From Bryobacterales bacterium KBS 96 (GTDB taxonomy: Bacteria > Acidobacteriota > Terriglobia > Bryobacterales > Bryobacteraceae): a stretch of DNA of 64,000 bases. Shown in pieces: positions 8,380-17,700 of this stretch. The stretch covers positions 5,261,357-5,325,356 of the forward strand of contig KB906767.1 of NCBI GenBank assembly GCA_000381625.1, written 5' to 3'. The translations under genes and the position numbers were made by a program. The notes under the pieces were generated by a model, which saw only the letters and a list, made by a program, of their open reading frames with translations, ran no database searches and was not told where the DNA came from. Every line of letters begins with the position of its first letter. Position 1 is the first letter of the stretch.

Positions 8380-11300
8380 CTAATGCTCATTTCCCGCGAC
8401 TCTGACGGTCAGCACTTCGAACGGATGAAACGATAGACGGATGCTGTTGCTGTCTACCGGTAAGCTCGCTTTGTCGTCTTCCACTCCTGTGCAAAGATGC
8501 GCGGCCGCAAGTTGAGTATGCGGGAAACGCAAGGTTATCTCCGCCGCCTTCCCATCGGTTTCCGCCAGCCGCAGAATCGTTCCATTCCCGTCCTCCGCCT
8601 GCTTCCAGGTAATCAGAGCAACATCTCCGCCGGTTGCCTCGAGAAAACCTGCGCCGGCCGCCGGCAACGGTCTCGGAGGATCGCCGACCTTGTCCTGTCC
8701 GACGACATGGTCCACTTCAGCCGGCCGCATCTCATCCATTCCCAGCCGAGTGAAGGCGCCGCCATCGAGACTCGCGGCGCTCGTCAGTGCATAGCGAAAC
8801 GTGAAATCGCCGCCCTGTCCCGCCCGATAGTTCGTGTGCCAGTAATTATTCATTGCGTAAGAGAACAGGGTTCCGGTCTTCGGACGAAATACGCCGGGCC
8901 ATGTGCCGCGGTTGATGTCGCCAAAGCTGGCAAGCGGCGTATCGAGAGGCACAATCCCGACTGTAACGTGAGGATCGTGCGCCGCCATCCAATATTGGAT
9001 GTTGAACCATTCGAGGCTTCCGCCCTTCATTAGATTTCGCGAGGGGTCTACCCAGCCTTGCTGTGTCGCATATGCAAATCCCGGCGTGGAAACGGCAACC
9101 GGGAATGCAAAATACACGGCTTCTTTATCGGTCGTATAGTTCTTGTGAACTCTATAGCGGAATTCGATTTTCTTTACATCGTTGAAGAGCAGGATTTCTG
9201 TTTCGATATCGGGCGTGTTCAGACTTGAACTGGTCAAACGGATGGAGTCTCCCCAGGGCAGACGATCCACTCCCAGAAATCTGCCATTTGTGGCCGGATG
9301 AACAGTTAGTTTTCCGGGTGGCAGGGTGGGGAAGGGATTGATCATCTGCGTGTTCCCGTCTCCGCCGGTGACATATAGATATTGACCGAAGTTGTACGGG
9401 CTCTTGGCATCGACCAGGTCGCGCTGTAACTGCTTATCGTAGATGCTTGTCACAGCTCCCGTGTTCGGGTCGACTTTGATGCGATAGAACGCATTCTCGA
9501 TCGTTTGGTCATACGAGTGAGGCAGTTGGGCCGGCGGTTCATTGCCGTACGAGATCCGAAAGCACTTGTACCCGACAGCCGGCAGGTCCTTCGCAAGGAA
9601 GCGCACATGCAAAAAGTGCTGCTTCTGATAGAGCACTTGCAGCGGAACCGTCTGGTTCGTCGCGAGGTCGATTAGCGTGGAATTTTCCTGCAGATCGGTT
9701 TCGACAAGCACATCGCGCCGCCAGTTGAGAGAATTAAATACAACCAGCGTGTTAGCAGGCACGTGAATTCGATCGGCCAACTGGCTGAGCGACCGATTTG
9801 TCACGTCCTCGATCTCGAGTGAAGCCCGGTCGGCGCGGCCGTCTTTCACTCGCAATTGCTTCACCGCCTCCTCATGATCCGGTTGTGAAACAGAGTTGTA
9901 GGAAGTCCATGTGTGCTCGGAAAACAGAACGATGTTTCGCCAGATATCGGTAAACAGTCCTGCCGGCGGATTCAGATCGGAATCAATCGAGTGCGTCACT
10001 GTGGAGAGAATCTCTGCCGATAACGCCCGGTTCTGATTTTCGCGGTCTTTGGCCGTGAAATAAGCATCGCTCTCGGCGCCATCTTCCCAATAAGGGCCGC
10101 CGTCTGCCTTGTAAGTGGGCAACTCTTTGCCGTAGTGCGCCTCAACGTAGTGAAAGAAATCGGGAAAGGTTGCGTACTGCAGCTTCGGATAGGCGAACTT
10201 CTTGTTCCAATCGTCCGCGAACGTAGCCGTTGTCGGGAACAGGTCGGTGTTTTCCACCTGCGTGCCGTAGATCAGCGCCACGTCCGGCCTATAGTCCGGC
10301 TTTGAATACGCCTGCAAAAAGATGGGCAGGGACTCGCGAATGGCAGGCAGTTCCGGCGGCAACCCGAACAACGTCTGCACCTGCATGTAATGGCGCGAAT
10401 ACCAGAACAGCACTTTTTTCCCGTCGGGGCCCTCCCACCAGAATGGTGATTTCTCATTCCAGTGTTCGTATTCGAAAATCGGCGCCCGATCGTTGTTTGC
10501 GGCCGCGACCCAATACTTCACTCCGCTGCTGGCGAGAATCGACGGATAACTGCCGGAATAGGTCGGCACGTCAGTGATATTTGCGTATTCAAACGGCAGT
10601 CCATATTGACGTGCCAGCGCCTTTGATTCATAGAGAGAGCGGTAAAGCGTCTCGAGCGATGCATACCCGGTGAGCAGATTGCAATATTGCGCCGGCAGGG
10701 CCATCTTGCCACTGCGAATCAAGTTGAGAATCTCATCCTGCTTCGATTTCGACCGCGTATCGAGTAACTGCCGCAAGTTCCACGATCCATCCATGGAGAA
10801 TCGAAAATCGGGATGCTGCTTTATTAATTCGGCGGCCTGGCTCAATACGCGCGGCTGAATTTCGGCGACTTTGCCTTGATAGTCCGTATATCCAACGTCG
10901 AGATGGGTGTGCGGAACCACGAAGAGCGTCCATTTGCGCGCGGCTGTCAGGCTCACGTCGAAAATTCGCGGATTGCCGGAGGGAATAGACAATTTGCCGC
11001 TGGCCGTTCCAGTCCATTCGGGCACTTCGAACGAAACGCGTTCCTCTCCGAAATCGCGACCGCCCGTTAGTTTGGAGATGTAATGCTTCCCTCCAATTGC
11101 AAGATCGGCCGTACCGGTGGGAGTGGGGCCATTTGAGCGAATGAATGCATCTACAATTTCAAGCAGGCCCGCTTCTCCCTGCCGGTAGAAAATCGTTGGC
11201 TGCGCTTCGGCTGATATTTTCGCGGGCGCATATTTCTGCGAGATCCGCTGTTCCAGGCTCAACGCATCGTAAGTGATGCCGGAGAATTGCGGCTCGTCCG

Positions 11301-11778
11301 CCTGCGCCGGCGGATCGTCCAGACACGTAATCGTCAGGGTATTATCGCCCTGCTTTAGAAACGATGGAGGGATCTCAATATTCAGCGTGCTGTCGGACTC
11401 GTGCGGGTCGAATGCAAATGTGAAATCTCCGGGGTAGTAACTCAATTTCGGATGTAAATAGAACATCCCGGAATGGCCGTTCACATCGATCTGTAGCACC
11501 GGCACGCGAGGCTGCTCAATGAGCATCGCGATTTTCAGCAGATACACGCCCTGCAGCGACTTCAGTGGAAACCTTACCGCGTACGGATGCTTGATACCCT
11601 GACGGCCAGGCCATTCCGTTTTCCAATCGCTCTTTCCCACGGCGTAGGTAAGCTCGTTTTGCGCGGCGCTTGAAAACTCCAGCGGCGACCGATCGAACTT
11701 GCCAATTTCCCAAAGAGTCTGCGCGGAAGCGGCAGTCAAGAATGAAAACGAAAGAAGGAACCCCAATAAACGTCTCAT
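8380..11778 (-). CDS. Secreted GH38-family alpha-mannosidase-like protein with N-terminal PL4-type domain
   Basis: Starting at the ATG at 11778 gives 1132 aa with a signal peptide (MRRLLGFLLSFSFLTAASAQ). The open frame extends 49 codons further up, but that part is not protein-like. Residues 22-155 (WEIGKFDRSPLEF, VGKSDWKTEWPG, YPGDFTFAFDPH, LKQGDNTLTI) resemble the C-terminal carbohydrate-binding-like domain III of family 4 rhamnogalacturonan lyases. The GH38 catalytic domain begins about residue 283 with VVPHTHLDVGYTDYQ (H290/D294-type zinc ligands) and has the nucleophile region ANITDVPTYSGSYPSIL (about D403). A long beta-sandwich C-terminal region follows. GH38 enzymes are zinc-dependent retaining alpha-mannosidases. 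The glycan substrate cannot be deduced here. Confidence 0.85.
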   Translation of the reverse strand: MRRLLGFLLSFSFLTAASAQTLWEIGKFDRSPLEFSSAAQNELTYAVGKSDWKTEWPGRQGIKHPYAVRFPLKSLQGVYLLKIAMLIEQPRVPVLQIDVNGHSGMFYLHPKLSYYPGDFTFAFDPHESDSTLNIEIPPSFLKQGDNTLTITCLDDPPAQADEPQFSGITYDALSLEQRISQKYAPAKISAEAQPTIFYRQGEAGLLEIVDAFIRSNGPTPTGTADLAIGGKHYISKLTGGRDFGEERVSFEVPEWTGTASGKLSIPSGNPRIFDVSLTAARKWTLFVVPHTHLDVGYTDYQGKVAEIQPRVLSQAAELIKQHPDFRFSMDGSWNLRQLLDTRSKSKQDEILNLIRSGKMALPAQYCNLLTGYASLETLYRSLYESKALARQYGLPFEYANITDVPTYSGSYPSILASSGVKYWVAAANNDRAPIFEYEHWNEKSPFWWEGPDGKKVLFWYSRHYMQVQTLFGLPPELPAIRESLPIFLQAYSKPDYRPDVALIYGTQVENTDLFPTTATFADDWNKKFAYPKLQYATFPDFFHYVEAHYGKELPTYKADGGPYWEDGAESDAYFTAKDRENQNRALSAEILSTVTHSIDSDLNPPAGLFTDIWRNIVLFSEHTWTSYNSVSQPDHEEAVKQLRVKDGRADRASLEIEDVTNRSLSQLADRIHVPANTLVVFNSLNWRRDVLVETDLQENSTLIDLATNQTVPLQVLYQKQHFLHVRFLAKDLPAVGYKCFRISYGNEPPAQLPHSYDQTIENAFYRIKVDPNTGAVTSIYDKQLQRDLVDAKSPYNFGQYLYVTGGDGNTQMINPFPTLPPGKLTVHPATNGRFLGVDRLPWGDSIRLTSSSLNTPDIETEILLFNDVKKIEFRYRVHKNYTTDKEAVYFAFPVAVSTPGFAYATQQGWVDPSRNLMKGGSLEWFNIQYWMAAHDPHVTVGIVPLDTPLASFGDINRGTWPGVFRPKTGTLFSYAMNNYWHTNYRAGQGGDFTFRYALTSAASLDGGAFTRLGMDEMRPAEVDHVVGQDKVGDPPRPLPAAGAGFLEATGGDVALITWKQAEDGNGTILRLAETDGKAAEITLRFPHTQLAAAHLCTGVEDDKASLPVDSNSIRLSFHPFEVLTVRVAGNEH

Positions 11779-11872
11779 GTTCAACGATGCTTGCGCCGGC
11801 GTGTCTCGCGCCTCGCGTCTAATCCACCGAGAGTCTATCGCACCCGATATCCGATTGTGACTTGCCCTGAAA

Positions 11873-11943
11873 CAGAGCCGTCTTACGTGAGCAAGCGGGT
11901 CGAAACGACCGCACAACTCGCGCACTCACGTGCGGCGGCTCCG
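11873..11943. repeat. Dispersed palindromic repeat R1, copy 2
   Basis: The region from CAGAGCCG at 11873 to GGCGGCTCCG ending at 11943 is an imperfect inverted repeat. Its right arm, read on the minus strand (GGAGCCGCCGCACGT, then GCGCGAGTT), matches copy 3 at 44058-44147 nearly base for base. It lies between the divergent mannosidase and SMP-30 genes, so unlike copies 1 and 3 it cannot simply be a terminator for a convergent pair. Confidence 0.75.
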
Positions 11944-11988
11944 ATTATGGTTTGTCTCGGCGAGCCTGTGTCGTCTAATGGAAGCAAT

Positions 11989-12897
11989 ATGGCGATTCGA
12001 AAAGAGGCTATTTGTGTAGCGCCTACAGGCGACAGGTGCGGGGAGGGCGCGGTCTGGCACGCCGGAGAGCAAGCGCTCTACTGGACCGACATCAATCGTT
12101 TCCTTATACACCGCTTCGAGCCGTCATCCGGATGCGTGCGGTCGTGGTTCTTCAATGAGCCCGTCACCGCGCTTATATTGACCGATCGCGACGATACGCT
12201 GGCCGTCGCGCTCGGCTCGTGCCTCATTTTATGGCGCCCGCAATCGGATGAACGCATCGACCATACATTCCACTTGAAAGGATGGCCGTCGGTCCGCTTG
12301 AACGACGCCCGCGCCGATCCGCGAGGTTCTCTTTGGCTGGGCTCCATGCGCAACAACGTCGGCGCTGACGGTTCCGAGGGCGAAGCGGGTGGCACGGACG
12401 GAATTCTGCAGCGTCTCGATCCGGATGGGACCATTACCGAATGGAGGCGCGAGTTAGGCATCTCAAATACAATTGCATGGAGTCCCGATCAAACGCGTTT
12501 CTATTCCGCCGACACATTGTTGAACGAGCTCCGTGTCTATGATTACGACAAGAAGACCGGCGCCATCGCCGGCGAGCGACCATTCTTGACCGATTTTCCA
12601 CGCGGTTCCCCTGACGGGTCCACCGTTGACACCGAAGGGTATCTGTGGAACTGCCGGTATGGCGGAGGATGTATTGTTCGCGTGGCGCCGGATGCCAATA
12701 TCGACTGCGTGGTCGAAATGCCGACGAAAAACATCACGACCTGTACCTTCGGGGGCAAGGATCTGAGAACGCTCTACGTCACCACCGCGGCCGGTTCGAC
12801 TCCCGCGAATCAGGTTGCCGGCGGACTATTTGCGATTGAAACGGATGTGCCAGGGCAGCCGGAGAACCGGTTCCGTGTTTTTGGGAACGTAAGCTGA
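11989..12897 (+). CDS. SMP-30/gluconolactonase/LRE family protein
   Basis: Starting at the ATG at 11989 (ribosome site GGAAG) gives 302 aa. The longer open frame to 11791 runs through the R1 repeat and is not coding. The protein is a six-bladed beta-propeller of the SMP-30 type: GEGAVWHAGEQALYWTDI with metal ligand E19, VRLNDARADPRGSLWLGSM with the conserved Asn, SNTIAWSPDQTRFYSADT, and SPDGSTVDTEGYLWNCRYGGG with the metal-binding Asp. These are the calcium- or zinc-dependent lactonases that open sugar lactones to aldonic acids. No signal peptide is seen. It could act after the GMC dehydrogenase encoded at 6691, as inferred from proximity. Confidence 0.88.
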   Translation: MAIRKEAICVAPTGDRCGEGAVWHAGEQALYWTDINRFLIHRFEPSSGCVRSWFFNEPVTALILTDRDDTLAVALGSCLILWRPQSDERIDHTFHLKGWPSVRLNDARADPRGSLWLGSMRNNVGADGSEGEAGGTDGILQRLDPDGTITEWRRELGISNTIAWSPDQTRFYSADTLLNELRVYDYDKKTGAIAGERPFLTDFPRGSPDGSTVDTEGYLWNCRYGGGCIVRVAPDANIDCVVEMPTKNITTCTFGGKDLRTLYVTTAAGSTPANQVAGGLFAIETDVPGQPENRFRVFGNVS

Positions 12898-12907
12898 AGG
12901 GCCAGCC

Positions 12908-14482
12908 CTACCTTGTTTCCACCAGTTCAATCGCATTGATCTCCGCATAGTTCTCTACCGGCACGAACTCGAGCGACAAAACACCCTGAGCGTTCGGCTG
13001 TTGGTTTTCGAAGACCCTGGTCACTTCACGGTTAATGCCGCCCGCCTGCGCTATGTCGAAGTTCTGAAGAAGCGCCACGCCGTTGCCATACACATTGAAG
13101 ATGCGAGAGCCCGGGCCGGGCAGACGCGATTCGGGAGTTCCGAACCAGGTCTCGGCGAAATGGAGCGTCAGCCGGTATGTTCCCGGCGCCAGCGGTATCC
13201 GGTACTGGAAATGGCCATAACGTTCTCCGCGATAGAGCGCCTTGTCGCGCGCATCCAACACCGTGGTATTGCGCAGAACGGGGAATCCGCCGGCGAAGTA
13301 TTCGTCGGCCGACCAGACGCGGCCATCCGCATCCGTCACGGGGCGATCTTGCGCGACAATTCGGACCGGCCGGATCATCCCGGGCGTGCTTGGGAAAATT
13401 TCGATTGCGTTGAGAAACGCAGGGGCAGTTCCAGGTATGAACTCCAAATGTAGCTTTCCATCGTTCGAAGGGGAAATATCCTTGAGGACCCGTTCGTCGA
13501 GGCGATTGGGCGCGCCTGCTTCGGCCAGTGCGTCGAACGACCTGAGCGCGGGTACGCCGTTGATTGAGACCTGAAACACGCGGCTGGATTCACCGCCTCC
13601 GCGCGGGTTGCCAGGTCCGTATTCCGTCTCCGCGAAGAACAGATGTAGCTCGTAAGTGCCTTTGCCAAGCGGGATATCATAGCGGAATTCGCCGGACCGT
13701 TGCGCTTTAAGCAGGTTCGGATCGGGCTGCCCACCAATGACTCGATTGCGTGGAATCGGCGACGATTGACCTCCGGTGAAATATTCGTCCGCTGTCCATC
13801 CATGGCCCTGCGCATCCGTGAACGGGGCGCCATGGTAGCCCGCCAGAAACCGGACTTCGCTTGGCAAAGGGGTGGCCGAAGTCCCAGTCCATTTTTCTTC
13901 CGGAGCGGATATCGGACTCTTCTTCCCCACATTGGAGAGCCGCAAGCTCAGACCGGCCGCGACCAGGCAGATAGCGACCGTCGAAAACGCGATCACCCAC
14001 CAACGCCGCAGTCTCCAGACGGGTCTAGCCGTATCAGACTGTGCTTCGATTGTATGCACGACCTCAGGCGCAAAGGCCGCGACTCCGGGCGCCGCTGTAT
14101 CTAAATCGCCTTCAAGCTGCTTAGCTTCGGCCAGTGGACTTTCTTGCTGCGAGCTGAAAGTTGGGGCGTACTGCCCGTTCGGGATCGTGATTCGTACGCA
14201 GTGGCCGGCGCCCGGGCCTTGGTAGTAGTCGTGAAGGCGCTTCCGTAGCCGATGAGCCTCCACTCGCACAATCGAATCCTTTTTGGGATCGAATGCCGCC
14301 GGCCGGCCAAGGGCTTCCACGGCGATTGTGTATTCCTTGATAAGATCGGCGCGCCCCTCAAAATGACGCCCGCAGACATAACGGAACATGTTCTCGAGCA
14401 GAGGAGCGCGATGAAACATGCCCGATTGCAGAATCGCTTCCACCTCTGCCAGTTCTTGCAGCGACGGAGTGGTGGCATCCAT
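12908..14482 (-). CDS. Membrane-anchored regulator-like protein with two extracytoplasmic malectin domains
   Basis: From the ATG at 14482 the protein is 524 aa. Residues about 8-108 form a domain frequent in Acidobacteriota (SGMFHRAPLLENMFRYVCG, LIKEYTIAVEALGR, FDPKKDSIVRVEAHRLRKRL, YYQGPGAGHCVRITIPNGQYAPTF). It precedes transmembrane segments in many sensor-like proteins and is rich in Arg/Lys, as in DNA-binding modules. A single transmembrane helix lies at 161-182. Outside it are two malectin-type carbohydrate-binding domains (about 207-345 and 355-524), each with DA.G..W.ADEYF.GG and HLFFAET or LHFAETWFG. The topology is like ToxR/CadC one-component sensors, but DNA binding is an inference. 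It is divergent from a TonB receptor with paired palindromes between them. An upstream start at 14548 is possible. Confidence 0.72.
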   Translation of the reverse strand: MDATTPSLQELAEVEAILQSGMFHRAPLLENMFRYVCGRHFEGRADLIKEYTIAVEALGRPAAFDPKKDSIVRVEAHRLRKRLHDYYQGPGAGHCVRITIPNGQYAPTFSSQQESPLAEAKQLEGDLDTAAPGVAAFAPEVVHTIEAQSDTARPVWRLRRWWVIAFSTVAICLVAAGLSLRLSNVGKKSPISAPEEKWTGTSATPLPSEVRFLAGYHGAPFTDAQGHGWTADEYFTGGQSSPIPRNRVIGGQPDPNLLKAQRSGEFRYDIPLGKGTYELHLFFAETEYGPGNPRGGGESSRVFQVSINGVPALRSFDALAEAGAPNRLDERVLKDISPSNDGKLHLEFIPGTAPAFLNAIEIFPSTPGMIRPVRIVAQDRPVTDADGRVWSADEYFAGGFPVLRNTTVLDARDKALYRGERYGHFQYRIPLAPGTYRLTLHFAETWFGTPESRLPGPGSRIFNVYGNGVALLQNFDIAQAGGINREVTRVFENQQPNAQGVLSLEFVPVENYAEINAIELVETR

Positions 14483-14564
14483 GAGATTCGGGGAAGAGTA
14501 TATCAGAGCGGCCCCGCTCATGCTTCGGGCGCTAGTCCTGCTACTCACAAACTGCTGTTTCTTG

Positions 14565-14607
14565 CGTTAACGTACTTGAAAACAAAGGAGATAGCATCGT
14601 TAACGTA
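14565..14607. promoter_or_regulatory. Two identical palindromic boxes, candidate operators for the malectin regulator
   Basis: The decamer CGTTAACGTA occurs at 14565-14574 and again at 14598-14607, 33 bp apart (about three helical turns, same DNA face). Each contains the palindrome ACGTTAACGT or a near version of it. A degenerate relative, AACGTAAC, follows at 14619-14626. All lie upstream of the predicted receptor promoter, a position suited to an activator. Confidence 0.5.
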
Positions 14608-14636
14608 GCGCTAACCCCAACGTAACCGGCAAACCC

Positions 14637-14665
14637 TTGCTCTGCGCTTCGAACCCTAGTATATT
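14637..14665 (+). promoter_or_regulatory. Predicted promoter of the TonB receptor gene
   Basis: TTGCTC (14637-14642), a 17-nt spacer, and TATATT (14660-14665) form a sigma-70-like pair with a weak -35. This would start transcription about 37 nt before the receptor ATG. A weak -35 with upstream palindromic boxes fits positive control. Confidence 0.4.
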
Positions 14666-14708
14666 CCCGTTAACCCTTTGTTGTTCTCTGTTGCGGGGGA
14701 GGTCTTTC

Positions 14709-17700
14709 ATGCTAAAAAAATTGAACCGGTTGTTGTGCGGGCTAGCCATCGTACTACTCATAGGCACGGCCATTTGGGCGCAAGGTATGTTTGCGACGCT
14801 TACGGGCGTCGTGAGCGATTCAACGGGAGCGCTGGTTGCGAACGCGAAGGCCACGCTGCGCGATGCGGGATCGGGCTCGGAGCGAGTGACGACCACCGAT
14901 AGCCACGGCTACTATACGTTCGCCTCCGTTCCTGTCGGCGCCTACATCCTGACGATAGAGGCTTCGGGATTCCAGGCATATAAAGTGCAGGACATCCGGC
15001 TTGGCGGTGCGGAAAAGCGGAACATCAATGCCACTCTACAGGTCGGCGTCACCAGCCAGACCGTTGAAGTGTCTGGCGCCGCCGATATCGTCGCTCCAGT
15101 CGATTCCGGGGAAAAATCAAGTACGCTCACGACCAAGGAACTGCAGAATTTTGTCCAGGTGGGCAGCAATGCCGCTGAGTACATTAAGATCATGCCGGGA
15201 TTCGGCATGCAGAATGGGGCCGTGAATAAGTCGAACTACAGCGGCCAGACGATCGGCATCAACGGCAATGGCGACTCCGGAAGCCAGAGCCCGCTGAACA
15301 ACGCCTTTAACTACAACGGTCTTCCGACCAACACGCTCGACATTGTGGCCGACGGCGCGCACGTATCGGACCCCGGTTGCAACTGCGACACTCCGGTGAA
15401 CCCAAACTCGGATTTCCTTCAGGAGTTCAAGATATTGACATCGAACTACGGCGCCGAGAACCAGAAGGGGCCGGCCGTTATCACGTCTGTAACCAAAGCT
15501 GGCGGATCGGATTTCCACGGCAACGCGTTCTTCGACGCCAGGAACTACGTGTTGAACGCAAACGACGCGTACGCGAACGCGACTGGCACACCGCAACCCG
15601 CGAATAAGTATTACTACCCCGGGGGCAGTATTGGCGGCCCCGTGTTGATTCCCTTTACGAATTTCAATAAAAATCGAGATAAGCTGTTCTTCTTCACCGG
15701 CTATGAGTACTTTTATCAAGTCCTCGATACCGGCATATTGACGGCTACGGTCCCCACCGCCGGCATGCTCAATGGTGATTTCTCGCCCGCGGAAGTCGCA
15801 AAATTGGGGAACATCACGGCATCCGGCAAGGCTCCTGGGCAAGTGAATCAAACGATGTTCCCGGGTGGCCAGATTCCTGCCTCGCAGATCGACCCGAATA
15901 TGCTGGCGCTGATGAAACTGTATCCGGCGGCGAACGCGGACCCTAACGCAACCGGGGGGTTCAACTACGTGAAGTCGGAAATCTTCAACCAGAACAACAT
16001 TCAGTGGGTATCGCGAGTGGACTACAACATCAGCGATAACACAAAGCTGTTTGTGCGCTACAACTTGCAGCGCGAGACGCAGCAGTTTCCGGTTGGTCTC
16101 TGGTGGCGGCAAAATGACCAGGTCCCCTATCCAACTCCCGTTGAGGGGAAGAACCGGTCCGATTCCATAACAGGATCGCTGACCCACGTATTCAGCCCGA
16201 CCATGACAAACGAAGTTGTCTTTGCGTATACGTTCGTCGGCTTCCCGAATGTCTTTGCGGACCCCAGCAAGGTCGACCGGAAGACTGTTGGCTACAATAA
16301 CGCGGGGCTGTTCAAGAACGGCGTTTCGCAGATTCCTTCTTTTGGCGGAAACGGCGGATCGGGAGAAGCGGCTCTTGTTTTCCAGCCAGGCGGTTTTGAA
16401 GCCGGCGGCCCCACTTCGGGACTGTATGCCAATAAGTATATGCCGAGCGCAGGCGACACCCTGACGAAGGTTTGGGGCACTCATACGCTGAAAACAGGTT
16501 TCTTTTATGAGTGGATACGGAACGCTCAGCCGGCTAACAATAATACGAACGGCTACATGCAATTCGTGCCGTCATCCAATACGTTTACCTACGGCAACGC
16601 CTACGCCGACATGCTGACGGGCAACATGTCCAGCTACAACGAGGCGAACTTTAATCGCATTAACGATATCGCCTACAACACATATGAGGGCTTCATCCAG
16701 GATTCCTGGAAAACTACACAGAGACTCACGCTGGAATTCGGCCTGCGCCTCTCGCATTTTCAGCCTTGGGTGGATAACGAAGGGTTTGGCTATTCCATCT
16801 TCAACCAATCGCAGTTCAGCCCAGGATGCGCGGCGGCGCCGACGTTTTGCGGATTCCAATGGCACAGCAAGGATGCGAGTGTTCCACTAGGCGGCTTTCC
16901 ATCGAGAGCTGTCTTCTGGCAACCGCGCCTGGGCGTCGCCTACGATCTTACGGGTAAGGGCAATACCGTCCTGCGCGGCGGTTGGGGCCGGTTCTACTAT
17001 CATTCCGGCCAGTTCACAAACGGCTTAGATGCCTCCGCTGGTTCTGAATCGATCAGTTTGAATCCGACCAACTGGGGCGGTGCGGGACCACTGCTCGCAA
17101 GGAATCTCTCTTCGATCGATTTCAACGCAACCCCCGCCGCGCCCGCGGCCGTGGATAGCAGGGACGACAAGCAGCCTTACACTGACAGCTATAGCGTCAC
17201 GCTGTCGCAGCGGCTGCCCTGGACAAGTCTGATGGAACTGTCCTATGTCGGAAATCGCAGCCGCGACCTACAAAATACCTCCGGCGGAGCGGGAAGCAAC
17301 ATCAATCTGGTTCCAGCAGGGGCGATGTTAGGAGAGGTCAATCCAGCAACTGCGGATGCAAATGCATTCCGTCCTCTGCAGGGCTATAGCGATCTCAACC
17401 TGGCGACGAACAACCTGTACGCAAATTACAACTCGCTTCAGCTTACGTGGGCGCGCCAGAGAGGGCGCTATACGATGAGCCTGAACTACACTTTCCAGAA
17501 GGCAATGGGTATTGTCGATCCCACGCGTGATCCGTTCAACCTAACAAACGATTACGGCATTCAGCCGGGCAACCGGACACACTTGTTCAATGCGGCATAC
17601 TCAATTGAACTTCCGAGCCCCATTCGAAACAACAAGATTGTCTCAGGTCTTGTGAACGGCTGGCAGGTTTCGGGTATCGCGCAGTGGCAAAGCGGGGCCA

